From: Cryptomeria japonica
Lineage: Eukaryota; Streptophyta; Pinopsida; Cupressales; Cupressaceae
DNA: 64,000 nt
Reading direction: 5' to 3'
Assembly (NCBI RefSeq): GCF_030272615.1
Contig: NC_081408.1
Span: forward strand, 607,087,673 to 607,151,672
Position 1 is the first letter of the stretch; every line of letters begins with the position of its first letter. The notes below the pieces were generated by a model that had not been told where the DNA came from, did not search any database, and saw only the letters and a list, made by a program, of their open reading frames with translations. Below, piece by piece: positions 47,580 through 58,904 of this stretch. Position numbers and translations under genes: made by a program.

Positions 47580-47975
47580 TTAATTCTTTAAAGGTTCCTC
47601 CAAAGGTAACAAGGTTTGCTTCATCCCATTGGCTACAATAGTGTATGTATTCTTCCTCCCATCATGTATTGCCTTTCTATCAAACTTCCAAGGTCTACCT
47701 AATAAAATATGAGAAATATCAATAGGCATAATATCACACAAAACTTCATCATGATAATTCCCAATATTCAATTTCACCAAACATTTTTGACTTACTAACA
47801 ACTTGTGTTCATCCTGAATCCATGCTATCTAGTAAGGCTTAGGGTGTTTCAATCTCTCCAATTTCAACTTATTCACCATCTCCTCTAAAACAAGATTATC
47901 TAAACTAGCACTATCAATACCAAATTTACAATACTTACATGATACCTTACATCTGGTCTTGAACAAATTCTTCCT
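47580..47975 (-). pseudogene. D protease
   Basis: The active-site region reads GIDSASLDNLVLEEMV (near 47920), a DSA in place of the usual DSG. It continues in another frame as LVSQKCLVKLNIGNYHDEV and ISHILLGRPWKFDRKAIHDG. This is an aspartic protease fold of the plant gypsy type. Confidence 0.82.
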
Positions 47976-48421
47976 CTACAAGAGCTCTTCATCTCCTCTG
48001 GTATGACACAAAGCTCTCCTCATCATCAACAATTCTCCATCTTCTAGTTTACTATCTGATCTGGTGGGGTTTTCTTCCACCACTACTTCTCTTCTGGTAG
48101 CCTCTGTCTTCTTACACTTGAATGCATGATGTCCTTCTCCTCCACACTTAAAATAAGTTCCTCTAAATGTCCTCATCTCCTATATTCCAAAGTTCTCATT
48201 ATGGTAACCATCTGGTTCTCTCATCTAGTAGAAATTTTTATCATCCTTCTAGTATGAATTACCTTCTTTTCTCACTTCCTTGCCCTTGTTTTGATCTGTA
48301 TTGGTTCCTCTTCCTCTGGTATTTCCTCTTCCTCCTTGAAATCTTCCTCCAATAAACCTTCCACCTCTACATCTCTGTCTCTGCTCATGTCTTTTGTTCA
48401 ATTTCTCTTCATCCTTTAGTG
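47976..48421 (-). pseudogene. D gag C-terminal part
   Basis: Reads ITLKDEEKLNKRHEQRQR and an RG-rich stretch (GGRFIGGRFQGGRGNTRGRG). Then a zinc knuckle follows in which the first Cys is Tyr (YFKCGGEGHHAFKC, about 48125-48160). The upstream part of gag was displaced by E's insertion at 48422. Confidence 0.85.
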
Positions 48422-51400
48422 TGATAGCTCTAAAAATTGATTGCACAACAATTTTAAATTTTGAGCTTAAATGTGGATTTGCTAGTTTTATTTGCATTCT
48501 CTACCAAGGTCTAAAGTCTATAGTTTAGGGTTTATCAAAATTTCTTATGTTTTATGAATAAAACCCTAGCAATGCTATATTTTGTTATTACATTTCCCAC
48601 TTAGAGGCCAAGGGTTGTATTCCGTGGGCAGGGCCATTTTATTCCCTAAGTATTAAGTGGTAGTCAACCAGTTTGTGAAATACGATTTTCTTATGGCTCA
48701 TGCAAATATTTGCCTATGACCAGTTTTCCTTTAAATATTTGTGCTCGCACTTATATTTTACTAAGTTAAAAATTCCTAAATATTTCAGTGGGTTGTTAAA
48801 GATAGGATAGATCTGATGGTTTACGCTTCCCTGTGGTGCAAAGTGTGAGGATTATAAAGACCATGACATCACGAGATGATGCCACATGTCTTCATCAGAA
48901 ATTGACAAGGTTGGTGGTATAGCCGGTCAAAATTTTGTGTTACTGGTTCAATAAAGGTCGATTTACTAATAGTCTTATCAATTTGCATGTGTTAAAAATG
49001 AACAACGATCTTATGTCCTGAGGTAAAAGGTGCCCAAATTTTAAATTCCAGACGAGCTAATGGGCACTTTGAAAAGCATTAAAGAATGAACAAATCTGAC
49101 AGCCCCCATATCGCCATGGTGGAAGTTGCAAGGAAGTTACAAACTGTGACATCACAAGATGATGCCATGTGTCCCAAGCTGACTAGGAAGACTTACGGTG
49201 GGGCCGATGACAAAGTCTAGTTGAAAGATGATGTGGTGCTGATTGGTCATGACTTTTTGGGCTCGCAGATGTAGATGGAAAGTCAAATGCTGCATCAACA
49301 AGCAATGATTGTTAGATTTTCCAGGCTGGGTAAGATCTGTAGTTGAGTTTCAAATGTGAAATTAGGAGGGATCATTGAAAGCATTGGTCATAGCATGCAT
49401 GGGAGAGGCAAAATTAATAAGATACAGACTTCTCCATTCAAGATGATTAATGACAAGTTGGGAAATTTTGATGCCGACTCAATCTAGGAGGATTATCTTC
49501 AATTTTTCTATTGAGCAAGGGACTGATTTGACAAGGAAAGGATGATATCTCAGAGATGTGAAAGGATTAGGATAAGCTTCTGGTTCAGGTGTGGTGGATT
49601 ATGAGTTCTTCGATGAATTTAAATATTTGCTTGTTGATAGAGATCTTGAGGTAGAAGAATGTACACCCATGTAAGAATAAAATCAGGATAAAATCACTCC
49701 CATCAGATGAACCTTGACATAAGGGTACAGTGGATGTGATATGCATGATTTCTAGTGTCCATAGCTGGCGGATTGAATTAAGAGCACCAAAGTGATGATG
49801 TTTCATGAATAGGAACTACTTGATGAAGTATTGTTTAACTATAAATGCAACAAAGTGGTGATTGAATTGGTAGGATAATATGAAGCCTTTTCATTTTTTG
49901 AGTGTAGTTTTTTCTTTTGTAAGGGGAATGATGTTTGAGAAAAATTGTAAATGGAATTGCAATATACTCTATGATACTGGATGGATTTTTTTCTCTCATA
50001 TGTGAGTATGTCTATTCCCAAAAGGGATGTGAAAGGGGAGGATTGCTAGAGGGGGCGTGAAAGCCTTTTCTTATGAAGAAAGGCCATGCATGGCACAACC
50101 TCTGCTTCTACTCTATCACTGGGTGGTAGGGGGTTCTGAGAGAGAGCCCGTAGAGGAATGGAAAAGGAATGTGTCTAGGTAGGGAATGGAATAAATCCAT
50201 CCATGTACCTACATGGAATTTGCGACCCCTCCCCAACATTAAGTTTCCCCCCTAACTCCTCCTCCCACTGCCTCTGATCTTGGGAATGAAGGTTGAAGCT
50301 CCTCTTCTAGTTTAGAGGTGACTTTTCTTCTTGTCGGGACCTTGTTTCATTTCGTAGAAGTCAAATGCTCAATAGGACAGAATCGTAACATCTTACACTG
50401 CATCTGAAGGTGTTAGGGTGATAACGACATGGCTCAGATGATTTTGCTCCTACCAATTTTCAGTTAAGAATGATAATTCATAGGCACCAGTACATGGATA
50501 TGCAAACATTTTGTAACAAAATTACATACAACCTTTTAGGGCTAATTGTTAGGAATGAATATGTTGTTGACATGTGTCTTCTAGCTGGAGGCTTGTTGCT
50601 CCCTTTATTCTATAAAAAGGGAAATCATGGCCAGAAGAAGTGTTCAGATTTTTTTGGGGGAATATCTTATAGGTTCATTTTTTCCTTGTTCCTTGGGGTT
50701 TTTTCCAAGCCTGTTTCTGGTAGTGAGTCTAGGTGAAGCTAACAAACTGTAAAGTCTTTTACAGAGTAAATAAAGGAATTCTTTTGTGTCAATTTCTATA
50801 CCATTTTAAGGAGTTATATGTAAATTGTATCTTGTGATAGAGATAGCATTTTGTTCAAATAAAATAGAATTCTAACTCTTTTCTCTCCATTGCATGATTC
50901 TATCATTTTTTTTAGATGAAATAAATCAAGATTTTATTTAGTTTAGTGCATTATTATGATGTATGTAGCTTTCTATTTATGCTTCGACCCAAGGGGTCAA
51001 TTAAATCTCTTAAATTAAATTTGTAGAATGATAGGGCTTATGCAAGGATTTTAGATAAGTAGTTTTGGGTTGGGGTTACAAATGAGATATATTGTAAGGC
51101 AGTATTATCTTAGATCTTATGTTATCAGATCAAATTCTGCCATATTTTCAGGTTTACATAGTATATTTTTTTGGTGCGCAATGGAGTAAGGCACTAATCG
51201 ATGCTTGTAACTAGCTTTATTTATCAACCTTGTTTTTCTTTTAACTGATGAAATCTATAAAAACCTTTTAAAATATCAGAATATCATTTGTAAAGTTTTA
51301 TGTATTTTTTGAAAGTTGTCCTGCCCATCTCATGTTCCAACCTAAGGTCGAGGATCACTGAAGGATTTTCCATCCTTGAGCATTCTCCCTTTCTATTGAG

Positions 51401-51898
51401 TCCTTATATGAGACTATCTGCTTTGTTTCATGTATAATTTGTGAGTGTGGTGTAGAAATCACAAATTAGCATGGGGATCACCCTCCCTAGTTTTGCAGAG
51501 CCTAAAATGTAGAAGGATCTCACATCCTTGTTATTGTTGGTCCAATTCTGAAGAATATTAATAGTTGGAAGTGACTTTCCATAGATATTTTAGCAGAAAA
51601 CAACTTGGTCTCTGCCTTGTGTTAGTATAAACCCATCTTTGGGCACCAATAAAAATGGTGATTCTCCTAGATATTTTGCATAAAATTATCTAGGTCTTTT
51701 ATAATTTAATGGTTGAGCTTTGTTCCTGCATTACAGGAACAAAATCTTTCTACAAAGAGTGAAGAGTTTCGTAACCTGTCCCTTGTCAGTGTGAGTCAAT
51801 TCTCATAAATGTTGCTAGAAAATCTGCTATTCTTCATTGTTTATAAAGAGTTTTGTCCAGATGTGTTTGTTTTTCAAAGATTATTTGTAATACCTCAC
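48422..51898 (+). repeat. Element E 5' LTR (right end uncertain)
   Basis: The first 862 bases align with 55008-55870. Beyond that there is no second copy to compare. I place the end near ACCTCACA (51898), because a TGGTGACTCT site resembling a Ty3/gypsy primer site follows at about 51909. A 3.5 kb LTR would be long but known in non-autonomous elements. A TATA box at 50611 and AATAAA-like signals at 50767 and 50857 fit this. No gene is seen in 49284-51898; small ORFs there look random. Confidence 0.45.
50611..50620 (+). promoter_or_regulatory. TATA box in element E LTR
   Basis: TATAAAAAGG in TTATTCTATAAAAAGGGAAA. The downstream region contains two polyadenylation-like signals within 250 bases, an LTR-like promoter and terminator pair. 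Confidence 0.5.
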
Positions 51899-51907
51899 AA
51901 ATTGTGA

Positions 51908-52123
51908 GTGGTGACTCTAAAGACTGTTAAGATCTATGCACTAGTGTGCATCTATGAAAACAACCAAGGAATTTTTAGAAAAGATGAAATAGACTTGAGC
52001 TTTTATGATGAAGTACCCCAACAAGTTGAGGACAAAATCTATATAATTCCTTTTGATGATAAGAGAGTATTGCAGTATTGTGTTGAAACAAATTTGACTT
52101 GTGAAGGAATTCTAGTTGTTTGA
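51908..52123 (+). pseudogene. Short coding-like frame before E gag, unknown
   Basis: An open frame of about 71 codons without an ATG at its start, with protein-like composition (DEIDLSFYDEVPQQVEDKIY). It lies just after the presumed primer site. I do not recognise it. It may be the remnant of a leader peptide or an exon-like piece. Confidence 0.3.
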
Positions 52124-52476
52124 GTATTTGTCCTCTGCAAGGAGGTGGCAACTCTATCAAAGATCAGTGTTAAATATTTGAAGGATTGAAGGAGATTTTG
52201 CAAGTCTTAGTTTAAAAAAGGGCAGCAACAACTTCAATATTTCCAGGTATTTTGATTTTCATGAGTCAAATGTATTTTCATGAAAATTATATGTAAAAAT
52301 GTTCCCTAAAGAGTGAGAGAAGCACTAAGGAAGGGAATGGTAATGATACTTTTTTATACTCTCGTGACACAGTTCTCATTTTTTGTATGAGATTATATGG
52401 AGTATGTTTTGAGAAATGCAACATAATAGTTTAAGATTTACGGTAAAAAGAAAGAAATAGGGAAATCAATGAAAAT

Positions 52477-54705
52477 ATGCCTATGCTTCCCTATGAAAAG
52501 TCAAAAATAAATGTACGACCTCTACCAAGTCACCATAGAGCTTTCTTTATAGAAAGGTATAAGACATTTAATTTTAATGGTATCCAAGGTTTCCCAAATC
52601 CTGTTCCTACGAAGGTTAGGGAACAACTACCAGAGTTTAGTGGGAAAAAGTTTGAATCAACATGTCAGCATTTGCAGGAATTTTCTGAATTAATGGAGGA
52701 TTTTGAGATAAATTAGGAAGATGTTTTCATGAAGTTGTTTGTTTAGTCTTTGAAGGAAAATTCCAGAGACTAGTTTTCTTACATGCCAGTATGTTCTATC
52801 TCATCATGGGATGAGCTAAAGGTAGCATTCATGGAACAATTTGGTGAAAGAATTAATCCAAGCTCAGTTATGAAAACATTCATGGGTATCCATAAGGAAG
52901 AAGATGAATTAGTACCTACTTTTAATCTTAGGTTTTCTAGGGCATTGGATAATATTCCTAGCAATTATAGACCAAATGATGTAGTATGCTTAATTGTTTA
53001 TTTGGCTGCATTTGACGAGGAAGAGAGTTATTTGTTGAGAGATAAAGATCCTAAAATCTTGCATCAGCCTTATAGGATAGCCATGGATATTGAGAACAAT
53101 TTGAGGTATGAAATCCCTAAGGGTTATCTATCTACCAGGGTATGCTATCCCACAATATTAGAGGTTAAACAAAGATATCAGTTAGAAGATAAGGATCCAT
53201 ATCAAGACCCTTATATCCCTACTCATCACATTGGCCCTCTTATTGATTGTGATTTGAACAAAAATGTGAGTGAAGAGAACTTGTCCTAGATAGTGGGTTT
53301 TCCTCATATTGATGAAGAAAAGGTTAATGAAAAATTACTTGACATATTGGATATAGAGATGGATGTGGTGTCAATCACTTTACCAAGTGACAGTAACAGT
53401 GGTTATTCTAGGAATGAGATCTCACAGAAGATTTGTTTGCAATCTTATGTTTTAGATAGATCCAATAGTGAGTATGAAGAATTGGAAAGTGTTATGTTTG
53501 ATATAGATGTAAGTATGCAAGATTTTGATGATACGAATTTAGTCTCTCAGGAATTAATCATATATGATAATTAAAATTCAAATGATAAGATGCTATTAAT
53601 TTTAGTTAATAATATTATTGGGACAGAAAGCAGCATGATGTATACAAATGAGGAGATTGTCCTAGAACAAGCCATTTCTAATATTAAGGACCGGGCTGTT
53701 TTAAACTGCTCTCATTACCAAAATTACCTAGAGTTGACTTGTATGTTTGAGAGGAATCTAGTTCAAAAGAATCAGAATAATCATGGCAGCTTTGCTGGGG
53801 CTTATGAATGTCTTAACATGGAACATTAATATAGTGTGGACTATATTGTTGGGTGTTTTTCTAGTTCTGATTCAGATTCCTTGATTCTTGATGAACCTGA
53901 AGATAAGATGAGTAGTGGTTTTAGTGAAAATATCAATGCAGTATTTGATGAAGATGCAGATGAAGATGAGTTGGTGCTTTGTTATAATATTTTTGAGAAG
54001 GTTTTTCATATTGTTCTTAGCCCTTAATATGAAGAAACAACTGAGAATCTATACACTATTGTATCAACTTTTGAAATGGAATATTATAAAGATAAAGGTG
54101 TAATACCTGAATTAATGATAAGTAACAATGATCAGTTTTCTCTTGCTGCTAATATTGTCAATTTTAAATTGGATATAGAGTAGGAGGGTGAAGTATTTGT
54201 TTAGTTTAATGATATGCAATTACATGAAGGGGTCATCTCTAATCCTTTTCCTCCTCTTGATAATAGTTTACTCGCTATGATCAGTAGGAAAGTGGATTTT
54301 TCAGGGAGTCTCTATTTTAGCAAGTAGGCTGATGTTGCAAGTGAGGCATGTTTTCTCAATTATGTGCCAGAATATGAGACTTTCTTTTTTCAACTGGATG
54401 ATGTCTTTATAGAATGGGATATTGGTTGCAGTGAAGATGTGTGCTATGTTTAGTACAATGCATATGTGTTACATAATGAAAAATATTATATATCATTGCA
54501 TAAGCTTTAGATTTTCAGCAATAATTGCAATGATTAATTTAAGTATAGTGGTTGGGTGAAAATAGCAAATAGGTTTAAAAAATAGTTTTCCACTTATGTT
54601 ATTAAATTAAATTTATTGCTTTCAGAAGGAAATCATGTTTATGATAGAGGAAAGCACTGGTTGACATTGGTAGATGGCATTGGGACATCACATGTTCTTT
54701 GACAT
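52477..54705 (+). pseudogene. gag: Element E gag-like protein (about 740 codons, broken)
   Basis: A single frame runs from the ATG at 52477 through 52783-53289, 53293-53574, 53590-53829 and 53836-54027 to about 54705. The retrotransposon gag domain is evident: LPEFSGKKFESTCQHLQEFS, then WDELKVAFMEQFGERINPSS. The C-terminal 450 residues are acidic (EELESVMFDIDVSMQDFDD, DEDADEDELVLC) with no zinc knuckle, protease or RT. All in-frame stops I noted are TAG or TAA. It should form particles but needs enzymes in trans. Confidence 0.8.
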
Positions 54706-55007
54706 TGTAGGCCATAAACAATTTGGGGTAGAGTAAATTTTTTCTGACTCTATGCTCAATGAAGTTATTAATAAATTCCCTCTTGAATTGCCTGTTCATG
54801 GATAATTTTTGAGGTTCTACTTTTCTTAAAGTAGTTGTTATCTATGAGAATTAGTTAGGTTTTCTTTGGTAATGTAGTTTCCTTTCTATTGAAGTTACCC
54901 TATTTAGGTGATATCTGTTTGGTCTGCCCTGCAGTTGGTCTATTTCACCCAAAGATTCTAGTTTCTCACCCCATTCTTGTGAAATGAGCCTCCCCAACTA
55001 GACCCAC
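54706..55007 (+). other. Element E region between gag and 3' LTR
   Basis: About 300 bases without a gene. I see no clear polypurine tract; the sequence before the LTR is GAGCCTCCCCAACTAGACCC. Absence of a purine run leaves the orientation signal weak, although gag and the TATA box agree on plus. Confidence 0.4.
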
Positions 55008-55870
55008 TGATAGATCTGAAAATTGATTGCACAATAATTTTTAATTTTGAGCTTAAATGTGGATTTGTTGGTTTTATTTGCATTCTCTACTAGGGTCTAA
55101 AGTCTAGGGTTTAGGGTTTATCAAAATTTCTTACATTTTGTGAAGAAAACCCTATCAATGATATATTTTGTTATTACTTTTCTCACTTAGAGCCTGAGGG
55201 TTGTATTCTGTGGGCAAGGCCATTTTTTCCCCTAAGTATTAAGTGGTGGTCAACCGGTTTGTGAATTATGATTTTCTTATGCCTCATGCAAAAATTTCCC
55301 CATGACTGATTTTCCTTTAAATATTTGTGCCCATGCTTATATTTTCCTAAGTCCAAAATTCCTCAATAGTTTGGTAGGTTATTAAAGAGAGGATATATTT
55401 GATGGTTCACATTTCCTTGTGGTCAAAAGTACAAGGATTATAAAGATCATGACATCACGAGATGATGACATGTGTCTTTAGTAGAAATTGACAAGGTTGG
55501 CAGTTTAGCCGGTCAAAGTTTTGTGTTACCGATTCTGAGGTAGTAAAGGTCGGTTTACTAATAGTCTTATCAATTTGCATGTGTTCAAAATTAATGGTGA
55601 TCTTATGTCCTGAGGTAAAAGGTGTCCAAATTTTAAATTCTAGAGGAGCTAATGGGCACTTTGCAAAGCATTAAAGAATGAACAAATCTGATGGCCCCCA
55701 TATCCCCACAATGGAAGTTGCAAGGAAGTTATGGACCCTAGAATCACAATATGATGCCACATGTCCCATGCTGACCAAGAAGACTTACGGTGGGGCCGCT
55801 AATAGAGTCTAGTCAAAAGATGATGTGGTGTTGATTGGTCATGACTTTGTGGGCTTGTAGATGTAGATGG
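55008..55870 (+). repeat. Element E 3' LTR, left part
   Basis: Starts TGATAGATCTGAAAATTG and aligns with 48422-49283 throughout. It is interrupted at 55870 by element F. The last bases, GATGG (55866-55870), are the expected left target duplication of F. Confidence 0.85.
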
Positions 55871-56670
55871 TGTAGACACCTAAAATTCTCATGTCTAATT
55901 AAATAAATATTTTATTTATTTAATTATTTTAACCTAATTCTTCTATTAATTAAATAAATCTTTATTTATTTAATTAATTCATTTATCCTCTTCTAGCCTT
56001 ATTTCTCATTTAAATAAATATATTTATTTATTTAAATTATCTTTTTTCTAAATTAAATAAATACTTTTATTTATTTAATTAATCCCACTTCTTCTATTAA
56101 TTAAATAAATCTTTATTTATTTAATTAATTCATTATCCTTTTCTACTTATGACCCATGTCATTCATCTCTTAATTCCTACACTACCTACCCTCTTATTAT
56201 TTTCTCATTTCCTCTACCTACCCTCTAATCATAGCCGACCATTTATCTTTTACACCTCTCAATCTTATCCCTCCATTTCATATAGTGTCTTCTATATAAG
56301 GACATGCTTCATTCATTATCAACCCTAATCAATCTACACATTCTATTCAATCCTAAACAAGCATTCTAGCATTCGAACTTTCATATGCGATCAAACCTAC
56401 TTGCAACCACATTTTTGTTCTTTGTTGAGCTCTTGTTCACACATAAAATCTGAGAGCAAATATATCAAGCAAGATCAATGGAGATAGGAAGAATGGAGAT
56501 CCAAACCCTATTGGACATGTGATGGTATAATCATTGTGATTTCATTTTATTTGGATTGTCTTAGGTAATCTTCATATGTTATGGTGGATCTTCGTTGTTG
56601 TTAGGCTAGGGTTTTGTGGTTGAATTCATTTAGCCTTTCAATATTGTTGTTTCCATTTTCACCATAAACA
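55871..56670 (+). repeat. Element F 5' LTR
   Basis: Bounded by TGTAGACACC and ACCATAAACA. The first 260 bases hold four to five AT-rich palindromes of the form TTAAATAAAT...ATTTATTTAA. A TATA box lies at 56293-56300. The second LTR is outside the window, so the end rests on the PBS position. Confidence 0.82.
56293..56300 (+). promoter_or_regulatory. TATA box of element F LTR
   Basis: TATATAAG in TCTTCTATATAAGGACATGC. RNA would start about 25-35 bases downstream. Confidence 0.65.
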
Positions 56671-56693
56671 TTTTGGCATGCCCGGTGGGACCC
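56671..56693 (+). other. Element F primer binding site
   Basis: TTTTGGCATGCCCGGTGGGA directly follows the LTR, in the place and with the TGGC start typical of plant Ty3/gypsy primer sites. It differs from T1's site, so the two elements may use different tRNAs. Confidence 0.75.
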
Positions 56694-58904
56694 TTGTCCC
56701 TTTTGCATATAACATCTTTTGTGTAGATTTTGTGTTTTTGAAGTTACAGATCTGACATTTCCGACAACATTTTGACATTTTCGCATCTACGTACCTTCGG
56801 ATCGCATTTTTGATTTTCTACCCCATTTGTGACATTTGGAATCGCGTCTGTGCCTTCGACATTTTATTTTTTTTTGCAAATTCCAGGAAACGCGTCTATT
56901 TTCCCTATTCACGTCTATGAGGCCTCCAAACATGTCTATGTTTAGGAACTGCATCTATGTTCGGGAACCGCATCTATGTCAGATCTAACCGTGTTCGCGC
57001 ACTTATCTAGCGTTGGTGTTATTGATAACCACGTCTGTGTTCAATTTTTGCATTTTGGTTTCTTTGATTCAGTTTTTTGTCATTTGGATTTTAGATCTAG
57101 TTTATATTGAGCTAAAATCTTCAGATCTAGCTTACAAAATTAGTGCAGCTTGTCTTGAAAGCAAAATCATTTTGTCGAAGGCCCCTAGTTCACAAAGTCT
57201 TTTGGATCTAAAATTAACCTAACTTGTGTACTTGCAGGAAGGGGTGATCATTTGAAACAATCCAAACTACTAATAGATCTTTTTTGTCGGACCTTGGCAA
57301 GGGTTTTTGATCTTTATTGTGTGCCTTATTTTCATAGACTAGCAAACACTTCAATTGGTGCACTAAAATTGAACTAGTGTCTTTTGTATCTTGAGCAATA
57401 GGCTCTTTTTGTTTAATCTTTAGAGGGTCTATCTTCCCATGTGGTCATTAGGACTACTAGTGAGGAGAGGACGACCCAAGTGGTAGCAAAGAAAACCCAT
57501 CTCTTCAAAACCACTATAAATAACTATATTCATGGTGAAAACTATGGATAATGTGTGCTGATTAGTTCATACCCACACTATGTCTCCCCATAAACCCATT
57601 TGATCAAATTTATTTGATCAGTTGTAGGGCGTAACCCCTACCAGCTGGGATTCTTCTGTATTTACAAAGCTGAAAGTGTCACATGTATGGCCACATGAGC
57701 AGTGCCCTTACTAGCACCTTTTTATTTTAGAAGGAAAAATCCTTCTAGTTGTTGGGGCAGGAGGTTAGACCTCTGGAGTGGCCCACACACATATGGTTCT
57801 TAGTAGAGATACAAAGTTCACCACAGGGAGTTTTTCATGGGGACTAATACTTGGCTACCCCAAGAAGTGAGTGCTGAGGGTGGAGCCAATGGGGTCAAGC
57901 ATCTAAGTATCCGCTCTGAATAGCGTAGCCTCATGTGGGATCAACAACTATTGTCTTGGCCAACCATAAGAATTATTCTTGTCTTATTTTGAACAATCAA
58001 ACATTCAAGACCAAACATCAAAACATTATGTCTTTTGTGTCTTCAAGTGTATGCAAAACAATTTTACATCAAACAACACACTTTTCTTTGAGTCATTTTG
58101 AGTCTAAACACTTACAAACATTGAGTCTTCATCAACACTGTGTCCTCTTGTCATGGAAAAAATTCAAATATTTAGATTTGGTCACAACAAGTCACTTCAC
58201 AGATTAGAAAAATTGCACAAAGTTTTCAGAAACGCGTCTGTGTCTGACAGAACCATGTCTGTGTCATCTAACCGCATCTGTGAAGGGTATAAACATGTAT
58301 GTGTTCTCTTGACCAACATTGCCCTTACAACATCTCATAAACACGTCTGTCTCTGACATAATCACGTCTGTGTCATTTAAGCGCATATGTGAAGTATACA
58401 GGCCTGTCTGTGTTCAGAATTGAATTTTTTTTACAATCCAGCAAACAAGAAACAGTCAGTTTCAGACTTATTGAGCTTCCTAGGTATCTCTCTGGGTTTT
58501 CATCTAGCATTCAACCTGTCTTTGGGTCTCACAAAGTCCATCATTGCTTTACACCTTACATTACATACACATTTTCCTAAACTTGAGTCAAAAGGTCACT
58601 TGCTTGTCCTCATCATACTTTGTCAACACATTACATACAACAACATTTTGCTAAGTGGTCCCTTATCAAGGTCTATCACCTTTGGGTCTCATTCAGTCTT
58701 ACTTAGAGTCAAGGTCAACTTACCTCATCAAGAGAAACTATCATCTCTTTGGAAGCCACACCTACTATACTACATACATACTTGATCTTACACTTTAGAC
58801 ATTGCAAGTAAGCTTTAGATTCATTTACATTCCATCCAACTCTTGGTCTTCCATACTCTTTCCATTTTCATCTAGTCTCACACATCTTGGTCAATACCTA
58901 GTTC
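56694..58904 (+). other. Element F leader with conserved block and motif arrays
   Basis: About 2.2 kb without a gene. The block 57465-57965 aligns with T1 2335-2840. Two arrays of CGCRTCTRTGTY words flank it: about 56780-57050 (GCATCTATGTTCGGGAACC and similar) and 58230-58420 (ACGTCTGTGTC, CCGCATCTGTGAAG). The arrays occupy positions like those of the T1 leader array but differ in sequence. Small ORFs at 57935-58785 have no recognised product. Confidence 0.7.

Larger units (their letters stand above)
44616..48421 (-). mobile_element. Chromovirus D (Ty3/gypsy with chromodomain), truncated by E
   Basis: Minus-strand element with gag tail, protease, RT, RNase H, integrase and C-terminal chromodomain. 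The 5' part is cut at 48421 by element E, so its 5' LTR and gag start would lie beyond the window. Catalytic residues are lost in protease, RT and integrase and several frames are broken. It is an old copy. Confidence 0.85.
48422..55870 (+). mobile_element. Element E: gag-only LTR retrotransposon, interrupted by F
   Basis: The direct repeat of 48422-49283 at 55008-55870 marks LTRs starting TGATAG(C/A)TCT. The insertion point in D's gag fixes the left end; TAGTG (48417-48421) would be one target duplication. Between the LTRs is one long gag-like frame with no pol motif. F is inserted in the 3' LTR after 863 bases, so the right end and second duplication are outside the window. PBS and PPT are unclear. 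Confidence 0.75.

Noticed and set aside
57935-58785. Cluster of small ORFs in the F leader
   Set aside because: No similarity to known proteins or to the T1 leader frames; probably chance.
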